A stretch of 40,746 nt of DNA from Desulfobacteraceae bacterium (GCA_028700185.1 JAQVTF010000011.1:1-40746), one strand, 5' to 3'; shown: positions 20,230 through 30,837, counted from the stretch's first letter. Notes: a model not told the origin generated them from the letters alone. Made by a program: numbers and translations.

Positions 20230-21144
20230 CTACCCCCGCCACTCGGTGTCGTCCACCGTGGTCTTGAAGTCGGGCGTCACCACATCCGGCAGTGCTTCAT
20301 CGCCCAGGGCCGCCAGATCCTTGGCGCTGGGCTTGCCCACCACCACGATGCGGTGCCGGGGGCATTTCTCCATGGCGCGGATGGCGTCGCCCAGGTCGTC
20401 GGGGCAGTAGGCGTCGTAGTCGATGGACGGCAGATTGTCCTTGACCGTGAACAGGCTGCATGTGCGCTGGCAGGTCTTGCAGCCGATGCATCCCACCTTG
20501 CAGACGCGCTGGACGTCCTTGCCCGAATCCTTGTTGGAACAGGCCACCGCCAGAATCCGTTCCGCCTTGAAGGGGGCCATGGTGATGATGTTGCGCGGGC
20601 AGGCCCGGGCACAGGCGCCGCAACCGACGCAGCGGGTGTAGTCCACCGTGGCCAAGCCGTCTATGACGTGGATGGCGTCGAACTGGCAGGCCCGTTGGCA
20701 GTCGCCAAAGCCCAAGCAGCCGTAGGTGCATCCCTGGACCCCGTTGACGAGGTTGGCCGCCGCGCAGGTGGGCTCGCCGTGATAGGGGGCTCGCAGCAAC
20801 CGATCCGCCGTGTGGGCACCGCAGTGCACCACGGGCCGGTACGGCAGACTGGGGGTGGGGTCCACGCCCATGATGGCCGCCAGGGCCTCGGCGCAGGCTT
20901 GGCCGCCCACCACGCAGCGGTCCACCGGCTCTGCGTCGCAAACCACCGCGGCGGCATACTCCCTGCAGCCGACGAATCCGCACCCCCCGCAGTTGGCGCC
21001 GGGCAGCGCTTCGACGCAGGCCTCGATGCGCGGGTCCACCGGCACGTGGAAGGCGCGATTGGCCCAACCGAGCACCGCGGTGAAGAAGACGGCCAGAATC
21101 CCCATGGCCGTGACCGACAGTCCGATGGTGACCCAGATTATCAT
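20230..21144 (-). CDS. rnfB: Ion-translocating ferredoxin oxidoreductase subunit RnfB
   Basis: [21 protein letters not shown] plus ferredoxin motifs [12 protein letters not shown] and [11 protein letters not shown]. Confidence 0.95.
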   Translation of the reverse strand: MIIWVTIGLSVTAMGILAVFFTAVLGWANRAFHVPVDPRIEACVEALPGANCGGCGFVGCREYAAAVVCDAEPVDRCVVGGQACAEALAAIMGVDPTPSLPYRPVVHCGAHTADRLLRAPYHGEPTCAAANLVNGVQGCTYGCLGFGDCQRACQFDAIHVIDGLATVDYTRCVGCGACARACPRNIITMAPFKAERILAVACSNKDSGKDVQRVCKVGCIGCKTCQRTCSLFTVKDNLPSIDYDAYCPDDLGDAIRAMEKCPRHRIVVVGKPSAKDLAALGDEALPDVVTPDFKTTVDDTEWRG

Positions 21145-21896
21145 GGCGTTGGGGCTCCACTGGGGGGTTCCGTGGGCGGGGCTTGGGCCACCACCGCGGG
21201 CGGGGTCAGGGCCGTTTTCAGCCCGTTGTCCACCCCGGTGAATCCCATGAAGGCCATGGCGAGAATCCCGCCCACGATCAAGGCGATGGGCGCCCCGCGA
21301 AACGGCGTCGGCACATCGCAGGCCTCCAGCTCTTCGCGGATGCCGGCCATGATCACGATGGCCAGCGTAAAGCCGAGGCCACCGAAGATCGCCAGCACCA
21401 GCGCCTGGCCCAGGTCCCAGCGCGCGGCCGGGTCATCAACGCCTACCAGGCGGCTCATGATGGTAAGGCAGGCGAAGAGGATGGCGCAGTTGGTGGTGAT
21501 CAAGGGCAGAAACACCCCGAAGGAGCGGTAAAGCAACGGAAAGAAACGACGCAGGTACATCTCCACGAACTGCACCGAAGCGGCGATGGCGAAGATGTAG
21601 ACGATGTAGCTCAGGATGCTGAGGTCGACGCCCGCGGCGGTTTGGGGATCGAGCCACCAACCGGCGATCCACTGGGTCAGCGGGGCGCCGGGCATCAGCA
21701 CGAAGCGGGTCATGGTCCAACTGATGGCGGCGGCGATGGTCATGACGAAGGTGACGGCGCAGCCCATGCCGAAAGCCATTTCCACCCGTCGGCTCACGCC
21801 GATGAACGGGCAGATGCCCACGAAGTAATAAAAAATGAAGTTATTGATCAGCGCCGCGCCCAGGGCGATGAGCAGGATGTCGATGAGATAGGTCAC
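21141..21896 (-). CDS. rnfA: RnfA membrane subunit (GTG start)
   Basis: (M)[58 protein letters not shown] start overlaps the rnfE stop. Confidence 0.93.
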   Translation of the reverse strand: MTYLIDILLIALGAALINNFIFYYFVGICPFIGVSRRVEMAFGMGCAVTFVMTIAAAISWTMTRFVLMPGAPLTQWIAGWWLDPQTAAGVDLSILSYIVYIFAIAASVQFVEMYLRRFFPLLYRSFGVFLPLITTNCAILFACLTIMSRLVGVDDPAARWDLGQALVLAIFGGLGFTLAIVIMAGIREELEACDVPTPFRGAPIALIVGGILAMAFMGFTGVDNGLKTALTPPAVVAQAPPTEPPSGAPTP

Positions 21897-22510
21897 GCCT
21901 CCTCCTTGCCGGCGCGTTGGGCCGAGATCCAGTTGGTCAACCCCAGCAGCAGGCCGAAGGTGAGAAATGCCCCCGGCGGCAGGACCATGATGACCCAGTC
22001 GGGCCAGGCGGCGGGCAGCACCCGGAAGCCGAACCACATCCCGGTGCCGAGAATTTCACGCACCGCCGCCAGGCTTACCAGGGCCAGGGTGAAGCCGATG
22101 GATTGGCCCAGGGCGTCGGCCACCGCGGTGAGTGGCCCCTGTTTGGCGGCGCAGACCTCGCAACGGCAGATGATGATGCAGTTGACGATGATCAGCGGGA
22201 TATAAGGCCCCAGGGCCTTGCTCATGGGATAGAGAAAGGCCGCCAGAAGGCGGTCGGCCACAGTGACGAAGGTGGCGATGGTCAGGGTGAAGATCACGAT
22301 GCGCAAATGGGGGGTGAGCAGATGGCGGATCAGGCTCACCATCAGGTTGGCGCACACCAGCACGAAGAGCACCGCCGCCCCCATGGTCACGGCGGATTTG
22401 AGGTTGTTGGTGACCGCCAGCGTGGCGCACAGACCCAGCATCTGGCGGTAGACGGGGTTTTCCGGAAGGATGCCCCGAATAAAACGCTGGCCGGCGGAGG
22501 GGGTGCTCAT
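21893..22510 (-). CDS. rnfE: RnfE membrane subunit
   Basis: [44 protein letters not shown]...[16 protein letters not shown]. Confidence 0.95.
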   Translation of the reverse strand: MSTPSAGQRFIRGILPENPVYRQMLGLCATLAVTNNLKSAVTMGAAVLFVLVCANLMVSLIRHLLTPHLRIVIFTLTIATFVTVADRLLAAFLYPMSKALGPYIPLIIVNCIIICRCEVCAAKQGPLTAVADALGQSIGFTLALVSLAAVREILGTGMWFGFRVLPAAWPDWVIMVLPPGAFLTFGLLLGLTNWISAQRAGKEEA

Positions 22511-23175
22511 GGCGCCGCCTTTCCGGCGTCGGTGGCCAATTGATCGCGCACGTCCGCCAATGTCCGATTGACGATGTCCGTTACGGCGCGTGAGGAAATG
22601 GTCGCACCGGTGATGGCATCGATCTGGTTGCCGCTGGCGCCTCCCCCCTTGATCACTTCCAGGGGGAGCGCGGCGGGTTTGCCCGCGAATTGGCCGCGCC
22701 AGGGGGCTTCGGCGATTTTGGCGCCCAGCCCGGGCGTCTCTTTCTGGTCAAGGACGAACAGTCCGGTAATGACGTCGGCTGCCGGACTCAGGCCCAGCAG
22801 GACCTCGATGCGGTCGGCATACCCCTGTCCGGCGACCTGCACCACCCACCCGGCCAGTTCGTCGTCACGGGAGGCCCGGTGGATCCGGTAGACGGCGGTG
22901 CGGCCGCCGCTGGACACTGGCAGCATCCGGGTGTCCACCTCCAGTTGAGCCGATGTCGCGGCCGTGTCGGGGGGGGGGATCAGCTGCGGAACCCGGGACA
23001 GGGTCTCGTTGCGCTTGTTGTCGGCGATGGCCGGACCGAGGGCGGTTTGCACCCCGGCCAGCAGTGCGCCGAAAACAATGGCGAGCAGCAGCACGAGCCA
23101 CCCCTGGAGCAGGGCGTTGTCCCGCCAGGAACGGTTCGGGGAAGCGGTGTCGATTGTGGCAACGGCCGGTGGCAT
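22507..23175 (-). CDS. rnfG: RnfG FMN-binding subunit
   Basis: LLAIVFGALLAGVQTALGPAIADNKRNETL...DAITGATISSRAVTDIV (covalent FMN-type motif). Start at MPPAVATIDT. Confidence 0.93.
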   Translation of the reverse strand: MPPAVATIDTASPNRSWRDNALLQGWLVLLLAIVFGALLAGVQTALGPAIADNKRNETLSRVPQLIPPPDTAATSAQLEVDTRMLPVSSGGRTAVYRIHRASRDDELAGWVVQVAGQGYADRIEVLLGLSPAADVITGLFVLDQKETPGLGAKIAEAPWRGQFAGKPAALPLEVIKGGGASGNQIDAITGATISSRAVTDIVNRTLADVRDQLATDAGKAAP

Positions 23176-23189
23176 CGTCACCCTCCCTT

Positions 23190-24191
23190 CTATTGCTCGC
23201 CGAAGGGGGGCGGGATCGTCCAGCGGTTGATCAACGGCGTCAGGCCGTTCATCAGCAGCACGGCGAACATCACCCCTTCCGGGTAGCCGGAAAAAATGCG
23301 AATGATCATGACCAGGGCACCGATACCGGCGCCATAGATCATCTGGCCCTGGGGGGTCAGGGGGCTGGAAACCGGATCGGTGGCAATGAAAAAGGCCCCG
23401 AAAAGCAACGCCCCCCCGCACAGATGATGGGCCGGGGTCCAACCCTGGGCGGTGAAGCCGGTTTGCAGGATGGCGAAGAGGGCGGCGATTGCCAGCATCG
23501 AGGCCGGAATCCGCCAGGCGGCGCTGCGCCGCAGGCACAGAAACAGGCCGCCCGCCAGGCAAGCCAGGGCGCTGGTTTCCCCGAGGGATCCGTTGGTGCG
23601 GCCGATGAGCAGGTCCGCCAAACCGGTCACCACCCCCGATTGCTGGAAGGCCGTCAGGGGCGTGGCCTGCGTCATGATGTCGATGGCGCTCCCGGCATCC
23701 TGGTACCCGGCGGCACCCAGCGCACCGGCGAAGGAAATCATGACGAAGGCCCGACCCACCATGGCCGGATTGAACAGGTTCATGCCCAGGCCCCCGAAGA
23801 GGGCCTTGCCGATGCCGATGGCCACCATGGACCCGATGACACCCGCGTACCAAGGCGCCGTGGCCGGCAGGGAGAGGGCCAGGATGATGGCGGTGACGGC
23901 GGCCGATCCGTCCGCCAACGGTGGCCGCCGCCGGCGCATCAGGGCGCAGAGGGCTTCAACCGTCAGGCAGGCCGCCAGGCAGATCGCCATCTGGCGTACC
24001 GCCGACCAACGAAAAAAATAGATGGCCGCGCCCACCAGCGGCGCCAGGGCCACCAGCACGTCGATCATCATGCGCCGGGTGGTTCGGCCGCCCTCGACCA
24101 GATGGGGCGACGGGGCCACCTCGGTGAGGGTCGGGTCGACGCTTGCGTTTTTCAAGTCCGTCTTTTCCATGCCGGATGCCTTCATCGTCAT
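23190..24191 (-). CDS. rnfD: RnfD membrane subunit
   Basis: ...TRRMMIDVLVALAPLVGAAIYFFRWSAVRQ...LFGGLGMNLFNPAMVGRAFVMISFA...DIMTQATPLTAF; ATGA overlap with rnfC. Confidence 0.93.
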   Translation of the reverse strand: MTMKASGMEKTDLKNASVDPTLTEVAPSPHLVEGGRTTRRMMIDVLVALAPLVGAAIYFFRWSAVRQMAICLAACLTVEALCALMRRRRPPLADGSAAVTAIILALSLPATAPWYAGVIGSMVAIGIGKALFGGLGMNLFNPAMVGRAFVMISFAGALGAAGYQDAGSAIDIMTQATPLTAFQQSGVVTGLADLLIGRTNGSLGETSALACLAGGLFLCLRRSAAWRIPASMLAIAALFAILQTGFTAQGWTPAHHLCGGALLFGAFFIATDPVSSPLTPQGQMIYGAGIGALVMIIRIFSGYPEGVMFAVLLMNGLTPLINRWTIPPPFGEQ

Positions 24192-25546
24192 CGTCCCTGG
24201 CTGCGGGCCACCTGGGCCTTGCCGGCGCGGATCCACTGCACCAGGGGAATTCGTGCCGGACAGCTGTAGGCGCAGGCGCCGCACTCGAAGCAGGCCAGGA
24301 TGTTGTAGCGCCGGGCCAGGCGTAAATCCCCGGTGCGCGCCGCCTGGGCCAGCTTGGTGGGCACCAGGCCCATGGGACAGACCTCCACGCAACGACCGCA
24401 GCGTACACAGGGGCCGGCGGCGGCCGTTGCGGTGTCTTCGTGGGTCAGGATCGTGATTCCGCTGGTCCCCTTGGTCACCGGGGTGGTGCGGTCGGCAACG
24501 GCAAAGCCCATCATCGGCCCGCCGGCCACGATGCGCGCCGCATCGGCGGTGAGCCCGCCGCAGTAGTCGATGAGTTCCCCGATGGAAATGCCGATGGGCA
24601 CCAGCAGATTCTTGGGTTGAGCCACCCCGGCGCCGGTGACGCAGATCACCCGGTGGGTGAGGGGGCGGCTGCGCACCACGGCCCGGGCCACCGCCGCCAT
24701 GGTGCCCACGTTGCCGATGGCGACCCCCACGTCGGCCGGCAGGCCGCCCAGGGGCACTTCGCGGCCGACCACGGCCTTGATGAGGTGTTTTTCGCTGCCC
24801 TGGGGATACTTGGTCCTGAGCAGCCGCACCTCGATGCCGGTGCGTCCCACGGACTGCCGCAGGCTCTCCGCCGCCTCGGGCTTGTTGTCTTCGACACCGA
24901 TGATCACCCGTTGGGCCCCCACGGCATAGCTGGCCAGGAAAGCCCCGGCGATGATGGCGTCCGGCGCCTGGCGCATCAACTGTTCATCGGAGGTCAGATA
25001 CGGTTCGCACTCGCACCCGTTGACCACCAGGGTGTGGATCGGCTTTTGGGGGTTGGGGTTGATCTTGACATGGGTGGGAAAGGCCGCTCCCCCCAACCCG
25101 ACGATGCCGGCATCGAGAATTGCCTCATGGATCTGTTGCGGCTCGTAGATGCCGATGCAGTCCTTGGGCCACGGGCCGCCGAAGACGGCGTCCCACAGAT
25201 CCTGTCGCTGCAAGCCCGGATCGTCGGTGCGGATGGCGATGGCCGGCATGTGCCGTCCGTTGGCCAGGGTGGTCATCACCGAGCGTTCCACCGTGCCGGT
25301 GACGGGAGCGTGGAGGGCCGAGGAGACGAAGGCCTCTCCCCGCCCGATCAGTTCTCCCCAAGTCACCTTCTGGCGGGGTTTGACCACCGGGGTGCACGGG
25401 CCGCCGACGTTTTGCTGCAACGGCAGCACCACCCGCTCCGGGCACGGGACGATCTCGATGTCGGATCCGGTGGAAAAATGCTTGTTGGCGGGCGGATGAA
25501 TGCCGCGGTCAAATGTACCCCGGCGGTAACGGTCAAACCAACCCAT
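24188..25546 (-). CDS. rnfC: RnfC NADH/Fe-S subunit
   Basis: GIHPPANKHFSTG...GLGGAAFPTHVKINP...CVRCGRCVEVCPMGLVPTKLA...CFECGACAYSCPARIPLVQWIR. Confidence 0.95.
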   Translation of the reverse strand: MGWFDRYRRGTFDRGIHPPANKHFSTGSDIEIVPCPERVVLPLQQNVGGPCTPVVKPRQKVTWGELIGRGEAFVSSALHAPVTGTVERSVMTTLANGRHMPAIAIRTDDPGLQRQDLWDAVFGGPWPKDCIGIYEPQQIHEAILDAGIVGLGGAAFPTHVKINPNPQKPIHTLVVNGCECEPYLTSDEQLMRQAPDAIIAGAFLASYAVGAQRVIIGVEDNKPEAAESLRQSVGRTGIEVRLLRTKYPQGSEKHLIKAVVGREVPLGGLPADVGVAIGNVGTMAAVARAVVRSRPLTHRVICVTGAGVAQPKNLLVPIGISIGELIDYCGGLTADAARIVAGGPMMGFAVADRTTPVTKGTSGITILTHEDTATAAAGPCVRCGRCVEVCPMGLVPTKLAQAARTGDLRLARRYNILACFECGACAYSCPARIPLVQWIRAGKAQVARSQGR

Positions 25547-25672
25547 GTTCGTTGTGCCTCTCAGATGCCTCCATGATCGCTGTCCCGCCGGTCGGGGCGG
25601 CCTGCCGAGCCGGCTTTGATCTTGGCGAAACACTCAAAACCAGAATTGTCCCGAGGACGGCGAAAAACTCGT

Positions 25673-25701
25673 CTTGTAATGAACCGGGGGGAGGCTGTCA
25701 A
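25673..25701 (-). promoter_or_regulatory. Candidate sigma70 promoter for the rnf operon
   Basis: TTGACA (25701-25696), 17-nt spacer, TACAAG (25678-25673), about 120 nt upstream of rnfC. Confidence 0.4.
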
Positions 25702-25794
25702 GGGAAATGAACCACCGGCCGGTGGCGGGCATCCTTAAGGAGAACTCTGTTCGATCGACTATTTGATTGACCTTCATGGCCGGGCGAAGTAGGA

Positions 25795-26781
25795 ATGAAA
25801 CCCAATGGCCCCGAAAGAATCACCTATGACCAGATGGAGAAGAGAACGTTGAAAAATAAAGTGCTTGTGGCGCTGGACGGCTCGGTCCACTCGATGGAGG
25901 CGGTGCGCTACGTGGCCACGGTGCTTCCCGCCGCCAACACCGAAGTGGTTTTGTGTCATGTGAGCAACGAGCTGCCCGAACTTTTTGACGACCTGGACGA
26001 CAACCCCCTTTACCGAACCAAGTTGACGGCCATCAGGGAGTGGATCGCCGATCATCGCCATGGTATCGGCGGCTTCATGGACCAGGCCTGCCGGTTGCTG
26101 GAAGATGCCGGCGTGCCGCCCGATGCCGTCACGGTGAAGTATCTACCCCGTCGGCTGGGGGTTTGCCAGGATCTGATCCGGGAAATTTACGACGGTTACA
26201 GCGCTGTGGTGGTGGGCCGGGCCGGCATGAGCCGCATCAAGGATATCATGTTCAAGAGTGCCTCGGTGCACCTGGTGGGCAAGGTCCGCCATATTCCCGT
26301 CATCGTGGTGGGGGGGCCGCCCATATCCAAACGGGTGATGATCGCCTTCGATGGGTCCCACGATGCCCTGAAGGGGGTCTCCTGGGTGGGGTCCCTGTTG
26401 GCCGGTGGGGACAACGAAGTCATCACCTACAGTATTCTGAGCACCACCGGGCATTTCTGGGTTGGTGAAAAGGAGGTCTGCCTGCCCAAAAACGTCCCCG
26501 ATCCGCTGGCCGTGGGGCGAGAACTGGTGGGGACGCACCTGGAAGCGGCCCGAAACTGTCTCTGCGCCGCCGGTATGTGCGCCGAGCGCATCGCCTGCCG
26601 CCTCATCGCCCTGGAGCGCGATCGGGCCTCCGCCCTGGTGGAAACCGCCATGGGGTGCGGCTACGGGACCCTGGTGGTGGGGCGCCGCGGCCTGATCAGT
26701 TTCATCGAGGCGGTTTTCAGGGGGCGGGTGAGCCAAAAGGTACTCAAGATGGCCGAGGATCTCACCGTCTGGATCGTTTGA
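25795..26781 (+). CDS. Tandem-domain universal stress protein (UspA family)
   Basis: Two Usp-like repeats: VLVALDGSVHSMEAVRYV...VVVGRAGMSRIKDIMFKSASVHLVGKVRHIPVIVVGG and RVMIAFDGSHDALKGVSWV...LVVGRRGLISF. Start may be 25795 or a downstream ATG. Confidence 0.85.
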   Translation: MKPNGPERITYDQMEKRTLKNKVLVALDGSVHSMEAVRYVATVLPAANTEVVLCHVSNELPELFDDLDDNPLYRTKLTAIREWIADHRHGIGGFMDQACRLLEDAGVPPDAVTVKYLPRRLGVCQDLIREIYDGYSAVVVGRAGMSRIKDIMFKSASVHLVGKVRHIPVIVVGGPPISKRVMIAFDGSHDALKGVSWVGSLLAGGDNEVITYSILSTTGHFWVGEKEVCLPKNVPDPLAVGRELVGTHLEAARNCLCAAGMCAERIACRLIALERDRASALVETAMGCGYGTLVVGRRGLISFIEAVFRGRVSQKVLKMAEDLTVWIV

Positions 26782-26999
26782 TCGGTGCCGAGGGTCTTGA
26801 CGCTTGATTTCGGGCCTCCGGTTGCGCTATTTTTTTGAAAATTTGGAATTTTTCCATGCGGTGCCGCGTGAGTCCCAATGACGCCGGGGCGCGCCGGCGC
26901 CGCGGGCTTGAATCAACCCCTTTTCGGCATTGACATCATCGTCGTTGCCGCTACGAAGCGCCGTGATGCGCCGGTGTCGCGACCCTTCGAGGAGGATCC

Positions 27000-28061
27000 A
27001 TGCAGATCAAGGTCACCCGCGTCGCCCAGCCGAAGACCAAGCCGGACGAAACCCGCCTCGGCTTTGGCCAGATCTTCACCGACCACATGTTCAACATGGA
27101 TTACAGCCCAGACCAGGGCTGGCACGATCCGCGCATCGAGCCCTACGGGCCTTTCGCCATGCAGCCGTCGGCCATGGTGCTGCACTACGGCCAGGCAATT
27201 TTCGAAGGGCTCAAGGCTTATCGCAATCCGGCCGGTGGGATTCAGCTTTTTCGGCCTCGGGCCAACATCGAGCGGCTCAACCGTTCCGCCAGGCGGATGT
27301 GCATCCCCGAGATGGATCCTGACCAGGTGCTGGAGAGCTTGAAAGCACTGCTGCGTCTCGAGCAGGACTGGGTGCCGCGGGCACCGGGAACGTCGCTTTA
27401 CATTCGGCCCACCGTCATTGCCACCGACCCGTTTCTCGGGGTGCGCGCCTCGTTCACCTACCGTTTTTTCATCATCCTCTCGCCGGTGGGGGCCTACTAT
27501 CCCGAGGGGTTCAACCCGGTGAAGATCTGGGTGACCCGCGACCACGTGCGGGCCGTGCGCGGCGGGGTCGGTGAAGCCAAGACCCCGGGCAACTACGCCG
27601 CCAGCCTGCTCGCCGGCGAAGAAGCCCACCGGGCCGGCTACACCCAGGTGCTCTGGCTTGACGGGGTGGAGCAGAAGTACATCGAGGAAGTCGGCGCGAT
27701 GAACATCTTTTTCGTCATCGACGGCGAGGTGGTCACCCCGGCCCTCAACGGCAGCATCCTGCCGGGCGTCACCCGCGACTCGGTGCTTGCCATGGCGCGT
27801 CACTGGGGGCTCAAGGCCAGCGAGCGGCGTATCGGCATCGATGAGGTGGTGGCCGCCCACGAGGCCGGTCGACTGTCGGAGATCTTCGGCGCCGGCACCG
27901 CGGCGGTGATCTCGCCGGTGGGGGAACTGCGCTACGGCGACCAGACCCTGGCGGTGGGCGGCGGCAAAGTCGGTCCCCTCAGCCAGCGGCTCTACGACGA
28001 GCTGGTGGCTATCCAGTACGGCAAGGCGCCGGATCCCATGGGGTGGGTGGAACCGGTCTGA
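27000..28061 (+). CDS. ilvE: Branched-chain amino acid aminotransferase
   Basis: LHYGQAIFEGLKAYR, TSLYIRPTVIATDPFLGV, YYPEGFNPVKIWV, GEAKTPGNYAASLLA, EEVGAMNIFFV (BCAT II-like). Confidence 0.94.
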   Translation: MQIKVTRVAQPKTKPDETRLGFGQIFTDHMFNMDYSPDQGWHDPRIEPYGPFAMQPSAMVLHYGQAIFEGLKAYRNPAGGIQLFRPRANIERLNRSARRMCIPEMDPDQVLESLKALLRLEQDWVPRAPGTSLYIRPTVIATDPFLGVRASFTYRFFIILSPVGAYYPEGFNPVKIWVTRDHVRAVRGGVGEAKTPGNYAASLLAGEEAHRAGYTQVLWLDGVEQKYIEEVGAMNIFFVIDGEVVTPALNGSILPGVTRDSVLAMARHWGLKASERRIGIDEVVAAHEAGRLSEIFGAGTAAVISPVGELRYGDQTLAVGGGKVGPLSQRLYDELVAIQYGKAPDPMGWVEPV

Positions 28062-28124
28062 CCACGGGCTGTCGGCCGCCGTCAAACCGAAGGACGCCGT
28101 CCAATCGACACGCGAGGAGCACTC

Positions 28125-29507
28125 ATGCTGGAAGCACACCTGGAGGCCTTTGAGACCAAGATGCGCCAGGCGGGTTTGCCCCGCGAGATCATCGACACCT
28201 TTGGCGACTACTACCGGCAGTTGGTCAACGGAGAGACCGGGTTGATCCCGGATGCCGAGATCCAGCCGGTGGCCGAGGGGGCGATTCCTTCCCTCGACGC
28301 CCTTGGAGACTACGTCCAGACGGGGGTCGAGGCGCTGCCCCGATCGGTGATGATCGTGCTCAACGGCGGCCTGGGCACCACCATGGGCCTGACCCGGGCC
28401 AAGTCGTTGATGCGCGTCAAGGACGGGTTGACCTTCCTGGAGGTCATCGTTGGCCAGACGGCCCGGCGCCGGGTCCGTCTGGCGCTGATGAACAGCTTCA
28501 GCACCGACCGGGACACCCGGGAGGCCCTGGACCGCATCGCTCCGGCCCAGGCGCCCCTGATGTTCATGCAGCACAAGTATCCCAAGGTGCTGCGCGCGGG
28601 GCTGGCCCCGGCCCACTGGGCTCCGGCGCCGGAACTGGAGTGGAACCCGCCGGGCCACGGCGACGTGTTCATGGCCCTGTGGGTGTCCGGTACCCTCGAC
28701 CGTCTGTTGAACGAAGGGATCCGTTATGCCCTGATCCGCAACGTGGACAACCTCGGGGCCTCTCTGGACGAGGGCCTGCTGGGGTACCTGGCCGCCGAAA
28801 ACCTGCCGTTCATGATGGAGGTGGCCCTCAAGACCCCTTCGGATGTCAAGGGCGGCCACATCGCCCGCCACCGCAGCGGGCGTCTCATCCTGCGCGAGGC
28901 GGCCCAGTGTCCGCCATCGGAGATGGAGGCCTTCACCGACATCACGCGTTACCGATTTTTCAACACCAACAACGTTTGGATCCACCTCGAAGCGCTCAAG
29001 GAACTGATCCGCCAGAACGGCCGGGTGCGTTTGCCCATCATCCTCAACCCCAAGACCCTCGACCCCCGCAACGCCCAGAGTCCGCCGGTCTACCAGATCG
29101 AAACCGCCATGGGCGCGGCCATCGGGCTCTTCGAGGGCGCCGGGGCGGTCCGGGTGCCGCGCACGCGCTTTATCCCCGTCAAGAGTACCAATGAACTGCT
29201 GGCCGTGCGCAGTGATTGCTACGTGTTCACCGATGGGCAACTGCTGAGACCCAACCCGCAACGCAGCGCGCCGGAAATCGACATCCGGCTCGATCCGGCT
29301 TTTTTTGGCCATCGCGAAAGGTTCAACGCCCGGATCCCGGTGGGGAACGAACCGTCGTTGAAGGATTGCCGATCGCTTTCCGTCACCGGGGACGTCCGCT
29401 TCGAGGCTGGCGTGCGACTGGTGGGGGCGGTGCGGATTGTCAACAACGGTCCCACCCAGGCGGTGATCCCGGCCGGATCGGTCATCGAAGGCGACCTGGT
29501 GTTTTAA
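28125..29507 (+). CDS. UTP-glucose-1-phosphate uridylyltransferase, UDPGP (eukaryotic-type) family
   Basis: VLNGGLGTTMGLTRAKSLM, NPPGHGDVFMAL, IRNVDNLGAS, KGGHIARH, RFFNTNNVWI, FIPVKSTNELLAVRSDCY. Confidence 0.92.
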   Translation: MLEAHLEAFETKMRQAGLPREIIDTFGDYYRQLVNGETGLIPDAEIQPVAEGAIPSLDALGDYVQTGVEALPRSVMIVLNGGLGTTMGLTRAKSLMRVKDGLTFLEVIVGQTARRRVRLALMNSFSTDRDTREALDRIAPAQAPLMFMQHKYPKVLRAGLAPAHWAPAPELEWNPPGHGDVFMALWVSGTLDRLLNEGIRYALIRNVDNLGASLDEGLLGYLAAENLPFMMEVALKTPSDVKGGHIARHRSGRLILREAAQCPPSEMEAFTDITRYRFFNTNNVWIHLEALKELIRQNGRVRLPIILNPKTLDPRNAQSPPVYQIETAMGAAIGLFEGAGAVRVPRTRFIPVKSTNELLAVRSDCYVFTDGQLLRPNPQRSAPEIDIRLDPAFFGHRERFNARIPVGNEPSLKDCRSLSVTGDVRFEAGVRLVGAVRIVNNGPTQAVIPAGSVIEGDLVF

Positions 29508-29510
29508 ATC

Positions 29511-30776
29511 ATGGGAAAACGTATCGGCTTCGTCTCGACCCGTTTTTGCGGCACCGACGGCGTGACCCTCGAAGCGGCCAAGTGGGCCGAGGTGCTCACC
29601 GGCGCCGGGCATCAGTGCTTCTGGTTCGCCGGCGAACTGGACCGTGAACCCCAGGCACGCTTTCTCGTCCCGGAAGCCCACTTTCACCACCCGGAAAACC
29701 GCTGGATCGCTTCCCGGGTGTTTGGCTGCAAGCGACGGGAGCCGGAAGTCAGCGAGCGGATTCATGCCATGGCGGCTCGGCTCAAGGAACAACTGCACCG
29801 GTTCATCGCCGAATTCGCCATCGACCTGGTCATTGCCCAGAACGTGCTCACCATTCCCATGCACATTCCCCTGGGGGCGGCCCTCACCGAGACCATCGCC
29901 GAGACCCTGATCCCCACCATCGCCCACCACCACGACTTCTACTGGGAACGGACGCGGTTCTCGGTCTCGGCGGTGGGGGACTACCTGCGCATGGCCTTTC
30001 CGCCCAGCCTGCCCAACATCGCCCACGTCACCATCAACTCCATGGCCCAGGAAGAGCTGGCGCTGCGCACCGGGCTCAGCTCCATCGTGATTCCCAACGT
30101 GGTGGATTTCGAGAACCCGCCCCGTTTCAGCGCCGAGCGCAAGGCCGAGGTGCGCCGTTCCATCGACTTGGCGCCCGAGGACATCATGATCCTACAGCCC
30201 ACGCGCATCGTCCAGCGCAAGGGAATCGAACACGCCATCGAGTTGGTGAGGGAACTGGGAGACCCGCGTTGCAAGCTGGTCATCAGTCACGAGGCGGGCG
30301 ACGAGGGCTACGAGTACCGCGACTGGCTGGTGGAGTACGCCCGGGCCGGGGGGGTGGACCTGCGCCTGGTAAGAACCAGCGTCAGCGATCCTTTCAACCA
30401 CCGCAATTGCAAACAGGGGAACGGGGACACCCTGTGGGAGATTTATCCCCACGCCGATTTCATCACCTACCCGAGTCTCTACGAAGGATTCGGCAACGCT
30501 TTTCTCGAAGCGGTCTATTTTCGCAAGCCGCTGTTGATCAACCGGTATGCCACCTTCGTCCGCGACATCGAGCCCATGGGCTTCGACCTGGTGGCCATGG
30601 ACGGGTTTCTCACCCACCGCAACGTGGCGCAGGTGCGCGAGTTGCTCGTCAATCCCGAGCGCCGGGGAGCCATGGTGGAAAAAAACTACGCCATCGCCGC
30701 CCGGCACTTCAGCTTTGCGGTGCTGCGCAAACATCTCAACTACCTGCTGATCAACTTCTTCGGGATGGACGGATGA
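29511..30776 (+). CDS. GT4-like (GT-B) glycosyltransferase, substrate unknown
   Basis: IVIPNVVDFENPPRF..., ILQPTRIVQRKGIEHAIELV, YPSLYEGFGNAFLEAVYFRKPLLI. Starts 3 nt after the uridylyltransferase stop. Confidence 0.85.
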   Translation: MGKRIGFVSTRFCGTDGVTLEAAKWAEVLTGAGHQCFWFAGELDREPQARFLVPEAHFHHPENRWIASRVFGCKRREPEVSERIHAMAARLKEQLHRFIAEFAIDLVIAQNVLTIPMHIPLGAALTETIAETLIPTIAHHHDFYWERTRFSVSAVGDYLRMAFPPSLPNIAHVTINSMAQEELALRTGLSSIVIPNVVDFENPPRFSAERKAEVRRSIDLAPEDIMILQPTRIVQRKGIEHAIELVRELGDPRCKLVISHEAGDEGYEYRDWLVEYARAGGVDLRLVRTSVSDPFNHRNCKQGNGDTLWEIYPHADFITYPSLYEGFGNAFLEAVYFRKPLLINRYATFVRDIEPMGFDLVAMDGFLTHRNVAQVRELLVNPERRGAMVEKNYAIAARHFSFAVLRKHLNYLLINFFGMDG

Positions 30777-30837
30777 TGACCAATCGCCCCTTCGCCACCC
30801 CCAACCCGCAACCTGTAACGTGTCACGCGAGCCCTGA

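Noticed and set aside
26913-30026. 1,037-aa ORF on the - strand
   Set aside because: Antisense to ilvE, the uridylyltransferase and the GT4, all with clear motifs. The translation is His/Gly/Arg/Pro-rich shadow sequence typical of high-GC DNA.
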